64,000 nt of DNA from Pseudomonas viridiflava. Lineage in GTDB: Bacteria > Pseudomonadota > Gammaproteobacteria > Pseudomonadales > Pseudomonadaceae. The stretch covers positions 558,001 through 622,000 of the forward strand of contig NZ_UPSE01000493.1 in assembly GCF_900573885.1 (NCBI RefSeq), read 5' to 3'. The notes beneath the pieces were generated by a model. The model saw nothing but the letters and a program-made list of their open reading frames with translations, did not search any database and had not been told where the DNA came from. The stretch's first letter is position 1. Every line of letters starts with the position of its first letter. The translations under genes were made by a program, and so were the position numbers. Below are positions 35,223 to 42,971 of the stretch, piece after piece.

Positions 35223-35588
35223 ATGAATATTGCCGCCATCGTCGACTTTGCCGCTGCCACCACTGCTGCCGACCACTATCGTCCCGCTGCGGAAAAGGTG
35301 CTCAAGGGCGACCCTGAGCAAAGCGTGCGCAATCACTACTCCAGCCCGTGCGGCCAGTTTGCCAGCGGCATCTGGGAAGGCGCGGTGGGGCAGTGGACGG
35401 TGAATTACACCGAACATGAATACTGCGAAATCCTGCAGGGTGTCTCGGTGCTGCGCGACGGCGAAGGCAACGCCAAAACCCTGCGCACCGGCGACCGCTT
35501 CGTAATCCCGGCCGGCTTCTCTGGCACGTGGGAAGTACTGGAAGCGACCCGCAAGGTCTATGTGATTTTCGAGCAAGCGGCGAGCTGA
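35223..35588 (+). CDS. cupin-domain protein (DUF861-like)
   Basis: A 121-residue single-domain cupin with the pattern GIWEGAVGQWTVNYTEHEYC, EILQGVSVLRDGEG, GDRFVIPAGFSGTWEV, and ending VYVIFEQAAS. It resembles the C-terminal half of (S)-ureidoglycine aminohydrolase-type cupins, but the metal ligands cannot be assigned with confidence. The open frame extends to 34929, but the residues before MNIAAIVDF are not cupin-like. It is divergent from kauB, a pairing that suggests a role in amine or amino-acid catabolism. A terminator follows. Confidence 0.85.
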   Translation: MNIAAIVDFAAATTAADHYRPAAEKVLKGDPEQSVRNHYSSPCGQFASGIWEGAVGQWTVNYTEHEYCEILQGVSVLRDGEGNAKTLRTGDRFVIPAGFSGTWEVLEATRKVYVIFEQAAS

Positions 35589-35626
35589 TACGCCGCCACC
35601 ACTGATTTCCTGCGTGAACTTTATAG

Positions 35627-35648
35627 CCCGCTCCCCGCGGGTTTTTTT
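35627..35648 (+). terminator. rho-independent terminator of the cupin gene
   Basis: CCCGC and GCGGG arms (35627-35641) are followed by seven T. Confidence 0.85.
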
Positions 35649-35983
35649 ATGCCGGTCAGTTTGTACGTGTCTTCCTTTAATAGGCCGTACAGCTACGCCA
35701 GCGGTTTTTCATAAAAAGGGGGGCATAGCAGTTGCGAAATCTCCCGCGCCCGCATTCCAGGTACCTCCCACCCAGCATGGATAAAAGCGTCGGAGAAGGT
35801 CACGACTGCGCAGTTTTATTGCGCATCAGGTGGATAGACCGTCGTAATTTTGCGGATATGAACAATTTCCCGCATTTCTGACTAATGGATGCTTGAGCCC
35901 CCTTACCCGCACAGTTGCTTGGAAACCCGAGAAAATCTGTTTTTGGGGCCCCTCAACAGAAAAAACACCTGCGAGAAATTGAA

Positions 35984-36082
35984 AACTGTACTGGTCGTGA
36001 GAAGAGGAAGTCGGGAAACCTGCCTCATGTGACAGGTTTTTTTGGGTAAAAATGCCTCAATAATGGGCGTGCCAGTACAGTT
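35984..36082. promoter_or_regulatory. widely spaced inverted repeat upstream of DUF1127 copy 2
   Basis: AACTGTACTGG (35984-35994) and CCAGTACAGTT (36072-36082) are exact inverted copies, 88 bases apart start to start. A hairpin with T-run (AAACCTG/CAGGTTT, 36016-36042) lies between them and could end a short transcript. The wider gap 35650-36230 has no supported protein gene. The core GTACAGTT is shared with the repeats before DUF1127 copy 3. Confidence 0.5.
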
Positions 36083-36230
36083 CGCACCGTTATGGACAAA
36101 ACAGTTTGGGTAGGAACTTCCCAGCACCAGAACAATTCTGCGGAACTGTGACTACAAGGTCAGCTGTGCAAGGCGCAACATACGCTTAAGTTAAATAACC
36201 AGTCCCGCCATAAGCGGAAGGAAGCAAACC

Positions 36231-36446
36231 ATGGAACGTACCCTCAGTTCCGACATGTTCGTAAGCGAAAAAAGTTCGAAAGCCCAAGCTGCTCTGCCAC
36301 TGCGCATCGTTTCCAATCTGCTGCTCTGGCAACGCCGCATGTCCAGCCGCCATCAACTGGCCCGTCTGGATCCACGCCTGCTGGCAGACGCCGGTATCAG
36401 TGAAGCCCAGCGCTTCGCCGAGCTGAGCAAGCCGTTCTGGCGTTAA
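36231..36446 (+). CDS. DUF1127 small protein (copy 2)
   Basis: A 71-residue DUF1127 protein. Its C-terminal half, RRMSSRHQLARLDPRLLADA followed by GISEAQRFAELSKPFWR, is nearly the same as that of copy 3. The N-terminal 30 residues differ. GGAAGGAAGC precedes the ATG. It is a single-gene transcript with its own terminator. Confidence 0.88.
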   Translation: MERTLSSDMFVSEKSSKAQAALPLRIVSNLLLWQRRMSSRHQLARLDPRLLADAGISEAQRFAELSKPFWR

Positions 36447-36500
36447 GTGTTGTATCCGGCTGAGGCAGAGTAGTAGCCGCAGCCACCGAATTGAGAAAAC

Positions 36501-36540
36501 GAAGCCCGCCGCAGGAAACTGCCGGCGGGCTTCGTCGTTT
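36501..36540 (+). terminator. terminator of DUF1127 copy 2
   Basis: GAAGCCCGCC and GGCGGGCTTC arms (36501-36510 and 36524-36533) are followed by GTCGTTT. Confidence 0.8.
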
Positions 36541-36580
36541 CCGGCCTGCTGTAACCCGTCGGACAGCTGTGCGCGGGAAG

Positions 36581-36625
36581 GGCGGTACAGTTTTAAATAA
36601 TCGGCGACTGAGGCGGTACAATTTT
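36581..36625. promoter_or_regulatory. direct repeats upstream of DUF1127 copy 3
   Basis: GGCGGTACAGTTTT (36581-36594) and GGCGGTACAATTTT (36612-36625) are direct repeats 31 bases apart, close to three helical turns. This is a typical layout for a dimeric regulator of the MocR type. Which regulator binds is inferred, not shown. Confidence 0.55.
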
Positions 36626-36713
36626 TGTTCGCTGTGACTGCCGCGTTTATTACTGCTGGGAGACTCTATTTCCCCATACCCAGCACTCGCGATACAGCGA
36701 GAAGGAACGTGCC

Positions 36714-36929
36714 ATGGAACGCGCACTCGGCCAAACCGTCGCTCTTTTGCCCACCCTTGCCCAACGCCGCCCTCTGATCAAACGCATCGCCGGCTCGATT
36801 GCCGTGTGGCTGCGTAACGCCCGAACTCGCCGGCAACTGGCGCGGCTGGATGAGCGTCAGCTGGCGGATGCGGGCATCAGCCTGTGTGAGCGGGACGTGG
36901 AGTTGAGCAAGCCGTTCTGGCGCGAGTGA
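36714..36929 (+). CDS. DUF1127 small protein (copy 3)
   Basis: A 71-residue DUF1127 protein ending ARTRRQLARLDERQLADAGI then SLCERDVELSKPFWRE, with an Arg-rich middle. GAGAAGGAA precedes the ATG. It probably arose with copy 2 by tandem duplication: the two C-terminal halves are close and the genes are 267 bases apart. Confidence 0.88.
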   Translation: MERALGQTVALLPTLAQRRPLIKRIAGSIAVWLRNARTRRQLARLDERQLADAGISLCERDVELSKPFWRE

Positions 36930-36941
36930 ACGAACCGTGGT

Positions 36942-36974
36942 GTTGGGCTTCGCCGAGGCTCAACCCAACCTACG
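36942..36974. repeat. GTTGGGCTTCGC-type dispersed repeat
   Basis: Another copy of the element at 27934-27966, 12 bases after DUF1127 copy 3. Confidence 0.85.
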
Positions 36975-37102
36975 CAAGTTGCGAGTTTTTCCGCGGCTGG
37001 CGCGAACCTTGTCTGCTCATTTCCCTCCAACACCGATCCAAGCGCCACCGCTGCGCTAGGCTATTGCCTGATGTGCCCCCGTCTTTTATCTGGAGTTTCG
37101 CC

Positions 37103-37423
37103 ATGACCACCCTGCGCCTGCTTACCGCTGCCGCACTGTTGACCGTCGCCGCCACTGCCTCGGCCACCAGCTTTGTGTACACCACCGACGCCGTGGTCGG
37201 TGCCGTTAAAGGCACGTCCAACGTCACGTCCGACATCTCCTCTTCTTTCGGCGACGACAAAATTGTGCTGGCCGCCCGCGAAGACGCCGCCAGTTTTGTC
37301 GCCAGCAAGGGCGATATCCGTGGCGCGCAACTGGAAGCAGCGCTGGCGCACATCCGCCAGCAAGTGCCTCAGTTGCAAGCGCGCAGCGACATGCAATTGG
37401 CTCAGTCCATTCTGGTGTTGTAA
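37103..37423 (+). CDS. DUF2388 exported small protein (first copy)
   Basis: A 106-residue protein with a signal peptide (residues 1-21, ending ATASA) and a DUF2388-type mature part: SFVYTTDAVVGAVKGTSNVT, then DDKIVLAAREDAASFVASKG and IRGAQLEAALAHIRQ. The function is unknown; the family is common in pseudomonads. The open frame extends to 36926, but ATG 37103 gives the signal peptide and follows TGGAG. It shares the core AASFVAS.G.IRGAQLEAA with the next gene. Confidence 0.88.
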   Translation: MTTLRLLTAAALLTVAATASATSFVYTTDAVVGAVKGTSNVTSDISSSFGDDKIVLAAREDAASFVASKGDIRGAQLEAALAHIRQQVPQLQARSDMQLAQSILVL

Positions 37424-37478
37424 AACCGGCGGAGCGGGCGTGACGCTGGTTCCGCGTCGCGCCTTCGATTAGCCTTGG

Positions 37479-37501
37479 CGCCCGCTGTTGCGGGCGTTTT
37501 T
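37479..37501 (+). terminator. terminator after first DUF2388 gene
   Basis: CGCCCGC and GCGGGCG arms with loop TGTT are followed by five T, so the first DUF2388 gene probably ends its own transcript. Confidence 0.85.
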
Positions 37502-37611
37502 GCGACCGCCATCAAAGAGCCATAATTGGCTTGGAACTGCTAACGCGCAAATTCGTCCAAGTGTTCAATCTGCTACCTGTCCTTTCCCGCATTTGTTTCG
37601 GAGATTTCGTT

Positions 37612-37926
37612 ATGCGTCGTACGCTTGCTGCTTTCGCTCTGCTGCTCGCCACTGGTGCTGCTCAGGCCCAGACCCTGGTGCAGACCAGTGAAATCATCGT
37701 TCGCGCCTTTGGCCGTACCATCGATTTCACCTCCGATACCACCACCTCGGTGCGCGACTCGAAAGTCGTGCTCGAAGCCCGTGACGACGCCGCCAGTTTC
37801 GTCGCCAGCGAAGGCTCGATTCGTGGCGCTCAGTTGGAAGCCGCGTTCAGTACTGTTCGCGACCGCGTACCCGAAGCCCGCGATGCCAGCGACCTGACGC
37901 TGGCCGAGGCTATTCTCGCTCTGTGA
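37612..37926 (+). CDS. DUF2388 exported small protein (second copy)
   Basis: A 104-residue paralogue of the preceding gene. It has a signal peptide (ending GAAQA) and then SDTTTSVRDSKVVLEARDDA followed by ASFVASEGSIRGAQLEAAF. CGGAG precedes the ATG at 37612; the longer frame from 37531 lacks a ribosome site. The stop overlaps the GTG start of the DUF4105 gene, so the two are translationally coupled. Confidence 0.88.
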   Translation: MRRTLAAFALLLATGAAQAQTLVQTSEIIVRAFGRTIDFTSDTTTSVRDSKVVLEARDDAASFVASEGSIRGAQLEAAFSTVRDRVPEARDASDLTLAEAILAL

Positions 37927-39896
37927 GGCAGCTTTTGACGTGGGGCGGCGCCTGGCTGGCCGGCGCCGTGTTGCTGTGCGGCGCCAGTGTTGCCCAGGCG
38001 CAACTGCGCCTGGAGTTGCAAAGCGATGGCCTTGGCGCGAACGAGCAGCAAGCCAGCCAGCTGCTGCTCGACGAAGCGTTGAACGCATTACCGCCTGCCT
38101 TTGTGCAGCGCCTCGATCGTTCGGTAAGCGTGCGCTGGACCGACGACCTGCAAACCGACGCCTACGGCCAGGCGCGCAACGCTACGCTGCTGGTGTTGAA
38201 CCAGCGCTTGTTGGCCTCGTTGGCTGACGGCTCGGCGGCTCGAGAAAAGACCAATCGCCCCCACGGCACCGTGCGCCAGGAATTGCTGGCCACGGTGGTG
38301 CACGAACTCACCCATATTTACGACCGCGCGCGGCTCTGGTCGCCGGCTGAAAAAGCCGTGTTGCTGCGTTGCCAGCGCCAGGCCAAAACGCTGGGCGTCA
38401 TCGGCCAGATGGATGACTGCCGTGGTCAGACCGAGCGGCGCTTTACCCTCAGCGACGACCCGCGGCTGCTCGACCTGGCGGGCTGGCCGCAATACGTGGG
38501 CCGACGTGGCGAGCGTGAAACGAACAATGGCCAGGTCGCGCGCAGCCCGGATATCTACGAACTGAGCAACCCGCGCGAATTCGTCGCCGTGAACATGGAG
38601 TACTTCCTGCTCGACCCGGCTTACGGCTGCCGCCGTCCTGCGCTGAACCGCTATTACCGCGAGAGGTTCGACGGCTGGGCGCCGGCCAACGCCGAGCCAT
38701 GCCCGAGCACGTTTGCCTACCTGAACGCCGGCCGCGACTTCGCCCGCCAGCCATTGGGCAAGCTCGATCCCGAGCGGGTGTATGAAGTCGATTACCTGCT
38801 TGCCGAGGCCAACGACCAGTGGGCCAGCCGCTGGGGCCACAGCATGTTGCGCCTGGTGATCTGCGCGCCGGGCCGGCCTCGCGGACCCGATTGCCGACTG
38901 GATATGGATCAGCATCTGGTGCTGTCGTACCGCGCGTTTGTTGGCGATTTGCAGTTGTCGAGCTGGGACGGCCTCACCGGCGTGTATCCCTCGCGCTTGT
39001 TTGTGCTGCCGCTCAGCCAGGTGATCGAGGAATACACCAAGGTGGAACTGCGTGGCCTGGTCTCGGTGCCGCTCAAGCTTGATCGTGCGCAGCTAGAAGC
39101 GCTGGTCGAGCGCTCCGCCGAGCAGCATTGGAGCTACGACGGCAACTACTACTTCCTCTCCAATAACTGCGCCGTCGAAACCTTGAAACTGCTACGCAGT
39201 GGTACCGAGCAGGCGCAGTTGCAAACCCTCGACAACATCATGCCCAACGGCTTGCTGGAAGTGCTGGCGGGGCGTGACCTGGCAGACCTCAGCGTGCTTG
39301 ATGATCGCCGCGAAGCACTGCGTCGCGGCTACCGGTTCGACTCTTTCCGCGACCGCTATCAGGCCATGTTCGACGTGCTCAAGGCGCGCATGCCCATCCC
39401 GCAGCAAGCGGTGGACGAGTGGATCAGCCTGAGCGCCGAGCAGCGCCGCGCCTGGTTTGCAAAAGCCGACCTGCGCGCCAGCGCCGCCATGCTGTTGTTG
39501 GAGCAAGCGTCGCAGCGGCGGCAGTTGCTATTGGCCCAGGACGAACTGAAGCGCCGCTACCTCAGCAGCCGGGCACTGGCGGATGGCAGCAGCGGTGAAG
39601 CCGGTAAAACCCTGGAAAAAATTCTCGCCAACAGCGGCTTTCTGAGTCGTCCGGCGGAGCTGCTGGATGGCGGTTACGGTCTGCCGCAAGCCGGTGAGTG
39701 GCAGAAGCTGCAAGCCGAAAGCGACAGCCGCCAGAAACAGCTGCGCCAGCTTAGCGATGACCTCGACAGTCAGGTGCGCAGCTTGCTCGAACCCCAGCGC
39801 CTGGCCGAACTGGACGCCGGCGACGCCAACCTCAAACTGCTCAGCGAGCACCTGCGCGCGCTGCACAAAGCCTCCGGCGGTCTGGTGCTGCCGTAA
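37923..39896 (+). CDS. DUF4105 periplasmic protein with HExxH motif
   Basis: A 657-residue exported protein (signal peptide to about residue 26, SVAQA). The N-terminal half carries HELTH at 127-131 (LLATVVHELTHIYDRARLW), the zinc-binding pattern of metallopeptidases. The middle matches DUF4105 / Lnb N-terminal domains: ANDQWASRWGHSMLRLVICA, VLSYRAFVGDLQLSSWDGLT and YYFLSNNCAVETLKLL. A long helical tail follows. It probably acts in the periplasm or at the outer membrane on peptides or envelope material, but no substrate is known. The GTG start overlaps the DUF2388 stop (GTGA). Confidence 0.85.
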   Translation: MRQLLTWGGAWLAGAVLLCGASVAQAQLRLELQSDGLGANEQQASQLLLDEALNALPPAFVQRLDRSVSVRWTDDLQTDAYGQARNATLLVLNQRLLASLADGSAAREKTNRPHGTVRQELLATVVHELTHIYDRARLWSPAEKAVLLRCQRQAKTLGVIGQMDDCRGQTERRFTLSDDPRLLDLAGWPQYVGRRGERETNNGQVARSPDIYELSNPREFVAVNMEYFLLDPAYGCRRPALNRYYRERFDGWAPANAEPCPSTFAYLNAGRDFARQPLGKLDPERVYEVDYLLAEANDQWASRWGHSMLRLVICAPGRPRGPDCRLDMDQHLVLSYRAFVGDLQLSSWDGLTGVYPSRLFVLPLSQVIEEYTKVELRGLVSVPLKLDRAQLEALVERSAEQHWSYDGNYYFLSNNCAVETLKLLRSGTEQAQLQTLDNIMPNGLLEVLAGRDLADLSVLDDRREALRRGYRFDSFRDRYQAMFDVLKARMPIPQQAVDEWISLSAEQRRAWFAKADLRASAAMLLLEQASQRRQLLLAQDELKRRYLSSRALADGSSGEAGKTLEKILANSGFLSRPAELLDGGYGLPQAGEWQKLQAESDSRQKQLRQLSDDLDSQVRSLLEPQRLAELDAGDANLKLLSEHLRALHKASGGLVLP

Positions 39897-39898
39897 CC

Positions 39899-40300
39899 TC
39901 AGGCGCTCTCGCCATCCTCTGACGGCAACTGTTCGTCCAGATGCAGCCACGGCAAGCGGGTCGTCACCCAGATGTGCCGGTGGGGCCTGGCCTGTTCGGG
40001 ATGGTCGAGCGTGCCAACGGTGATATCGAGGGTCTGCGGGCTGTGCTCGGTATGAAAGGCCAGGTGCGCGCCGCAGGTTGGGCAAAACGAACGGGTACAG
40101 CCGGGTGAAGAAACGAAGCCTTGCGGCGTGCCCTGGGTCCATTCGAAGCGCTCCAGCGGCACGGTAAACCAGGTGGTGACCACGGCGCCGCTGGTGCGTC
40201 GGCACATGCCGCAGTGGCAGTGGGCAACGTCGTTGAATGGCGCGTTGAAGCGATAGCGCAGGGCCCCGCATTGGCAGCCGCCGGTGTGGATGTCCGTCAT
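39899..40300 (-). CDS. GFA-family (CENP-V-like) zinc protein
   Basis: A 133-residue GFA-domain protein with the usual cysteine ligands: GGCQCGALRYRF, HCHCGMCRR and CPTCGAHLAFH. Family members are annotated as glutathione-dependent formaldehyde-activating enzymes, though most are uncharacterised. The start at 40300 follows AAAGGAG; the frame opens ten codons earlier. It ends two bases from the DUF4105 stop. Confidence 0.9.
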   Translation of the reverse strand: MTDIHTGGCQCGALRYRFNAPFNDVAHCHCGMCRRTSGAVVTTWFTVPLERFEWTQGTPQGFVSSPGCTRSFCPTCGAHLAFHTEHSPQTLDITVGTLDHPEQARPHRHIWVTTRLPWLHLDEQLPSEDGESA

Positions 40301-40400
40301 GGGTCGGTCTCCTTTAATTGCCGACAGCACGCCCGTTTCGTGTTGCGCCTCGCGCCTTGCCTGCGCAAGATGCCGGTTCGAGCCTGTCGGGGAGTGTGTC

Positions 40401-41306
40401 GTGTTGCAGTTGTGGTTGGCCCTATGGCCATTGTTCGCCTTGATTGTCGCCGGTTTCTTGCTCCGTCGTTTGCGCTTTGCCGGTGACGAGTTCTGGCCGA
40501 CGGCCGAGCGCCTTAATTACTTCGTTCTCTTTCCTGCATTGTTGTTCAGCAATTTGGCCACCGCGCCGTTGGGTGATCCGGCGTTGCCGCGCCTGGCGTT
40601 GGCCGTGCTGCTGGGTCTGGGCGTAGCCTGGGCGGCGCTGCTGCTGTGCAAACGGTTGCGTCACTGGACGGCCGCGCGTTTCGGCGCCATCAGCCAGGGC
40701 GTGCTGCGGTTCAACACCTATCTGGGCCTTGCTGCCGTTGGCAGTTTGTACGGTAAGGAAGGGCTCACGCTTGCCGCGCTGATGCTGGCGATGATGGTGC
40801 CGGCGGTAAACCTGCTGTCGGTGTGGGCGCTGACCGCGGAGCGGGGCGTGAGCGCACGCAACCTGCTGCTGCCGATAGTGCGCAACCCGCTGATTCTTGC
40901 CTGCGCCGCTGGCGCGCTGGTCAATGTGCTGGGCATCGGGTTGCCCGGTGGCAGCGACCGTTTACTCAACCTGCTGGCGGTCGCCAGTCTGCCGCTCGGC
41001 TTGCTCTGCGTCGGCGCGGCGTTGCGCCCGCAGGAGCTGGCGGGCGAGGCGTCGGCATTGGCCTGGAACTGTGTGGCTCGCTTGCTGCTGATGCCGCTGC
41101 TGGCCTTTGCGGTGGCCCGCGTGTTGAGCCTGCCGCCGTTGCCCAGCAGCGTGCTCATTCTGTTTTTTGCCTTGCCCACCGCGCCGACGTCGTACGTGCT
41201 CACCCGCCAGTTGGGCGGCGACAGCCAGCTCATGGCCGGCATCATCACCCTGCAAACCCTGCTCGCCGCCGCCAGCCTTCTGCTGGTGCTCAGCCTGGTC
41301 GGCTAA
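40401..41306 (+). CDS. AEC-family transporter
   Basis: A 301-residue auxin-efflux-carrier-type permease with about ten membrane helices (LWLALWPLFALIVAGFLLRR; LNYFVLFPALLFSNLATAPL; FFALPTAPTSYVLTRQLGGD). Members carry malate, other dicarboxylates or amino-acid derivatives; this one cannot be assigned. The GTG at 40401 is chosen because GGGGAG lies eight bases upstream and the hydrophobic start fits; the longer frame from 40284 overlaps the GFA promoter. Confidence 0.88.
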   Translation: MLQLWLALWPLFALIVAGFLLRRLRFAGDEFWPTAERLNYFVLFPALLFSNLATAPLGDPALPRLALAVLLGLGVAWAALLLCKRLRHWTAARFGAISQGVLRFNTYLGLAAVGSLYGKEGLTLAALMLAMMVPAVNLLSVWALTAERGVSARNLLLPIVRNPLILACAAGALVNVLGIGLPGGSDRLLNLLAVASLPLGLLCVGAALRPQELAGEASALAWNCVARLLLMPLLAFAVARVLSLPPLPSSVLILFFALPTAPTSYVLTRQLGGDSQLMAGIITLQTLLAAASLLLVLSLVG

Positions 41307-41412
41307 GGCCGCTGCGCGTTGAAAGCTGGCTGAAAGTTTCGCCCCTTAGCATCCAGTCACCGCCGGCACCCGACCGGCCGCCGGCCGCCCTGTGCGTGCC
41401 GGCGAGATTTCC

Positions 41413-41423
41413 AACAATAAAAA
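41413..41423 (+). promoter_or_regulatory. candidate Hfq/Crc (CA) motif in the citrate transporter leader
   Basis: AACAATAAAAA contains AACAATAA, matching the AANAANAA pattern bound by Hfq with Crc in Pseudomonas catabolite repression. It lies just before the ribosome site of a short leader frame and is flanked by CCAA and TTGG. Confidence 0.5.
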
Positions 41424-41435
41424 TTGGTGATTGCC

Positions 41436-41492
41436 ATGCCCCGCTGCGCTGTTTCTGCACCCGCTCTCCGTCCCCCTCGAGCCTGTCGCTAA
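41436..41492 (+). CDS. possible 18-residue leader peptide before citMHS
   Basis: ATG at 41436 opens an 18-codon frame (MPRCAVSAPALRPPRACR) ending TAA at 41492, with GGTGA six bases upstream of the start. An imperfect hairpin (AGCCCGTCT/AGACGGCT) follows, then the transporter start at 41550. It may be a translated leader that couples to the transporter, or chance. Confidence 0.35.
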   Translation: MPRCAVSAPALRPPRACR

Positions 41493-41549
41493 GCCCGTCT
41501 TCCCAGACGGCTGCCTGTCCCCACGCCCGCTATTGCACGGAGAATTGCT

Positions 41550-42854
41550 ATGTTGACCCTCCTTGGCTTTGCCATGGTCATTACGTTCATGTACCTGATC
41601 ATGACCAAGCGCCTGTCGGCGCTGATCGCCCTGATCATTATCCCCATCGTGTACGCCTTGATCGGCGGCTTTGCCGGCCAGATCGGCCCGATGATGCTCG
41701 AAGGCATCACCAAGCTTGCGCCCACCGGCGTGATGCTGATGTTCGCCATTCTCTACTTTGCGCTAATGATCGACTCCGGCCTGTTCGACCCGGCCGTGCG
41801 CAAGATTCTCAAGCTGGTAAAAGGCGATCCGCTGAAAGTGTCAGTGGGCACCGCCGTGCTCGCGCTGGTGGTGTCGATGGATGGCGACGGTGCCACCACC
41901 TACATGATTTGCGTGGCCGCCATGCTGCCGCTGTACCAGCGTTTGGGCATGAGCCCGCGAATCATGGCCGGTCTGATCATTCTGGCGGGCGGGGTGATGA
42001 ACATGACCCCGTGGGGCGGGCCGACTGCTCGCGCCGCCAGTGCGCTGCATGTGGACCCCTCCGACATTTTCGTGCCGATGATTCCGGCCATGGGTGCCGG
42101 CGTGCTGGCCATTCTTGCCATCGCGTACTTCTACGGCAAACGCGAGCGTGCGCGTTTGGGCGAACTGCATTTGCCGGGCGATGACATCGGTGGCGGCGAG
42201 ATCAGCGTGTCGCAATTTCCCGACGCGCGCCGGCCAAAACTGCTGTGGTTCAACGCCGGTCTCACGGCGGCCTTGATGGTCGCACTGGTCCAGGGCCTGT
42301 TGCCTTTGCCGGTGCTGTTCATGCTGGCGTTCGGCATCGCCATGATCGTCAACTACCCGTGCCTGCAGCAGCAGAAAGACCGCGTAGCCGCCCACTCGGC
42401 CAACGTGCTGGCGGTGGTTGGACTGATTTTCGCGGCAGGGATTTTCACCGGCATTCTTTCTGGAACCGGCATGGTCGACGCCATGTCGAAAAGTCTGTTA
42501 GCCGTCATTCCACCCGCCATGGGTCCGTACCTGGCCGTGATCACGGCGGTGGTGAGCATGCCGTTCACCTTCTTCATGTCCAACGACGCCTTCTACTACG
42601 GCGTACTGCCGGTGCTGACCGAAGCCGCCAGCCATTACGGCATCAGCGCGGTGGAAATGGCCCGCGCATCCATTGTTGGTCAGCCGGTGCATTTGCTCAG
42701 TCCGCTGGTGCCCTCCACCTATTTGCTGGTGGGCCTGGCCGGCATCGAATTTGGCGATCACCAGCGCTTCAGCTTGAAATGGGCAGTTCTGGTTTGCCTG
42801 TGTATTCTTGTCGCCGCGCTGCTGATGGGAATTTTCCCACTCGTGGGCGGCTAG
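41550..42854 (+). CDS. CitMHS-family citrate transporter
   Basis: A 434-residue inner-membrane protein of the CitMHS family (citrate-metal complex:proton symport). Typical stretches are MLTLLGFAMVITFMYLIMTK, GITKLAPTGVMLMFAILYFA, VSMDGDGATTYMICVAAMLP and MNMTPWGGPTARAASAL. The length and about eleven membrane helices fit. CACGGAG precedes the ATG. The leader carries a CA-type motif, so catabolite control is plausible. No two-component regulator adjoins it. Confidence 0.93.
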   Translation: MLTLLGFAMVITFMYLIMTKRLSALIALIIIPIVYALIGGFAGQIGPMMLEGITKLAPTGVMLMFAILYFALMIDSGLFDPAVRKILKLVKGDPLKVSVGTAVLALVVSMDGDGATTYMICVAAMLPLYQRLGMSPRIMAGLIILAGGVMNMTPWGGPTARAASALHVDPSDIFVPMIPAMGAGVLAILAIAYFYGKRERARLGELHLPGDDIGGGEISVSQFPDARRPKLLWFNAGLTAALMVALVQGLLPLPVLFMLAFGIAMIVNYPCLQQQKDRVAAHSANVLAVVGLIFAAGIFTGILSGTGMVDAMSKSLLAVIPPAMGPYLAVITAVVSMPFTFFMSNDAFYYGVLPVLTEAASHYGISAVEMARASIVGQPVHLLSPLVPSTYLLVGLAGIEFGDHQRFSLKWAVLVCLCILVAALLMGIFPLVGG

Positions 42855-42865
42855 TTATTCTGTTT

Positions 42866-42928
42866 TGTAGGAGCCAGCTTGCTGGCGAATCCAGGTTTGC
42901 AGGGTTCGCCAGCAAGCTGGCTCCTACA
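42866..42928. repeat. REP pair of the GGAGCCAGCTTGCTGGC type
   Basis: Two perfect 24-base inverted arms (TGTAGGAGCCAGCTTGCTGG plus CGAA, and its complement) are separated by 15 bases. This is a different REP family from the GGAGCGGCTTCAGCCGCG copies. It lies between citMHS and the TerC gene. Confidence 0.95.
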
Positions 42929-42971
42929 GGGTTTGAACTTCACATATTTTGGAAAGACGAGGACGCTGTAC

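Noticed and set aside
35903..36127. 74-codon minus-strand frame
   Set aside because: No ribosome site, odd composition, and it overlaps the inverted repeat and hairpin of the DUF1127 upstream region.
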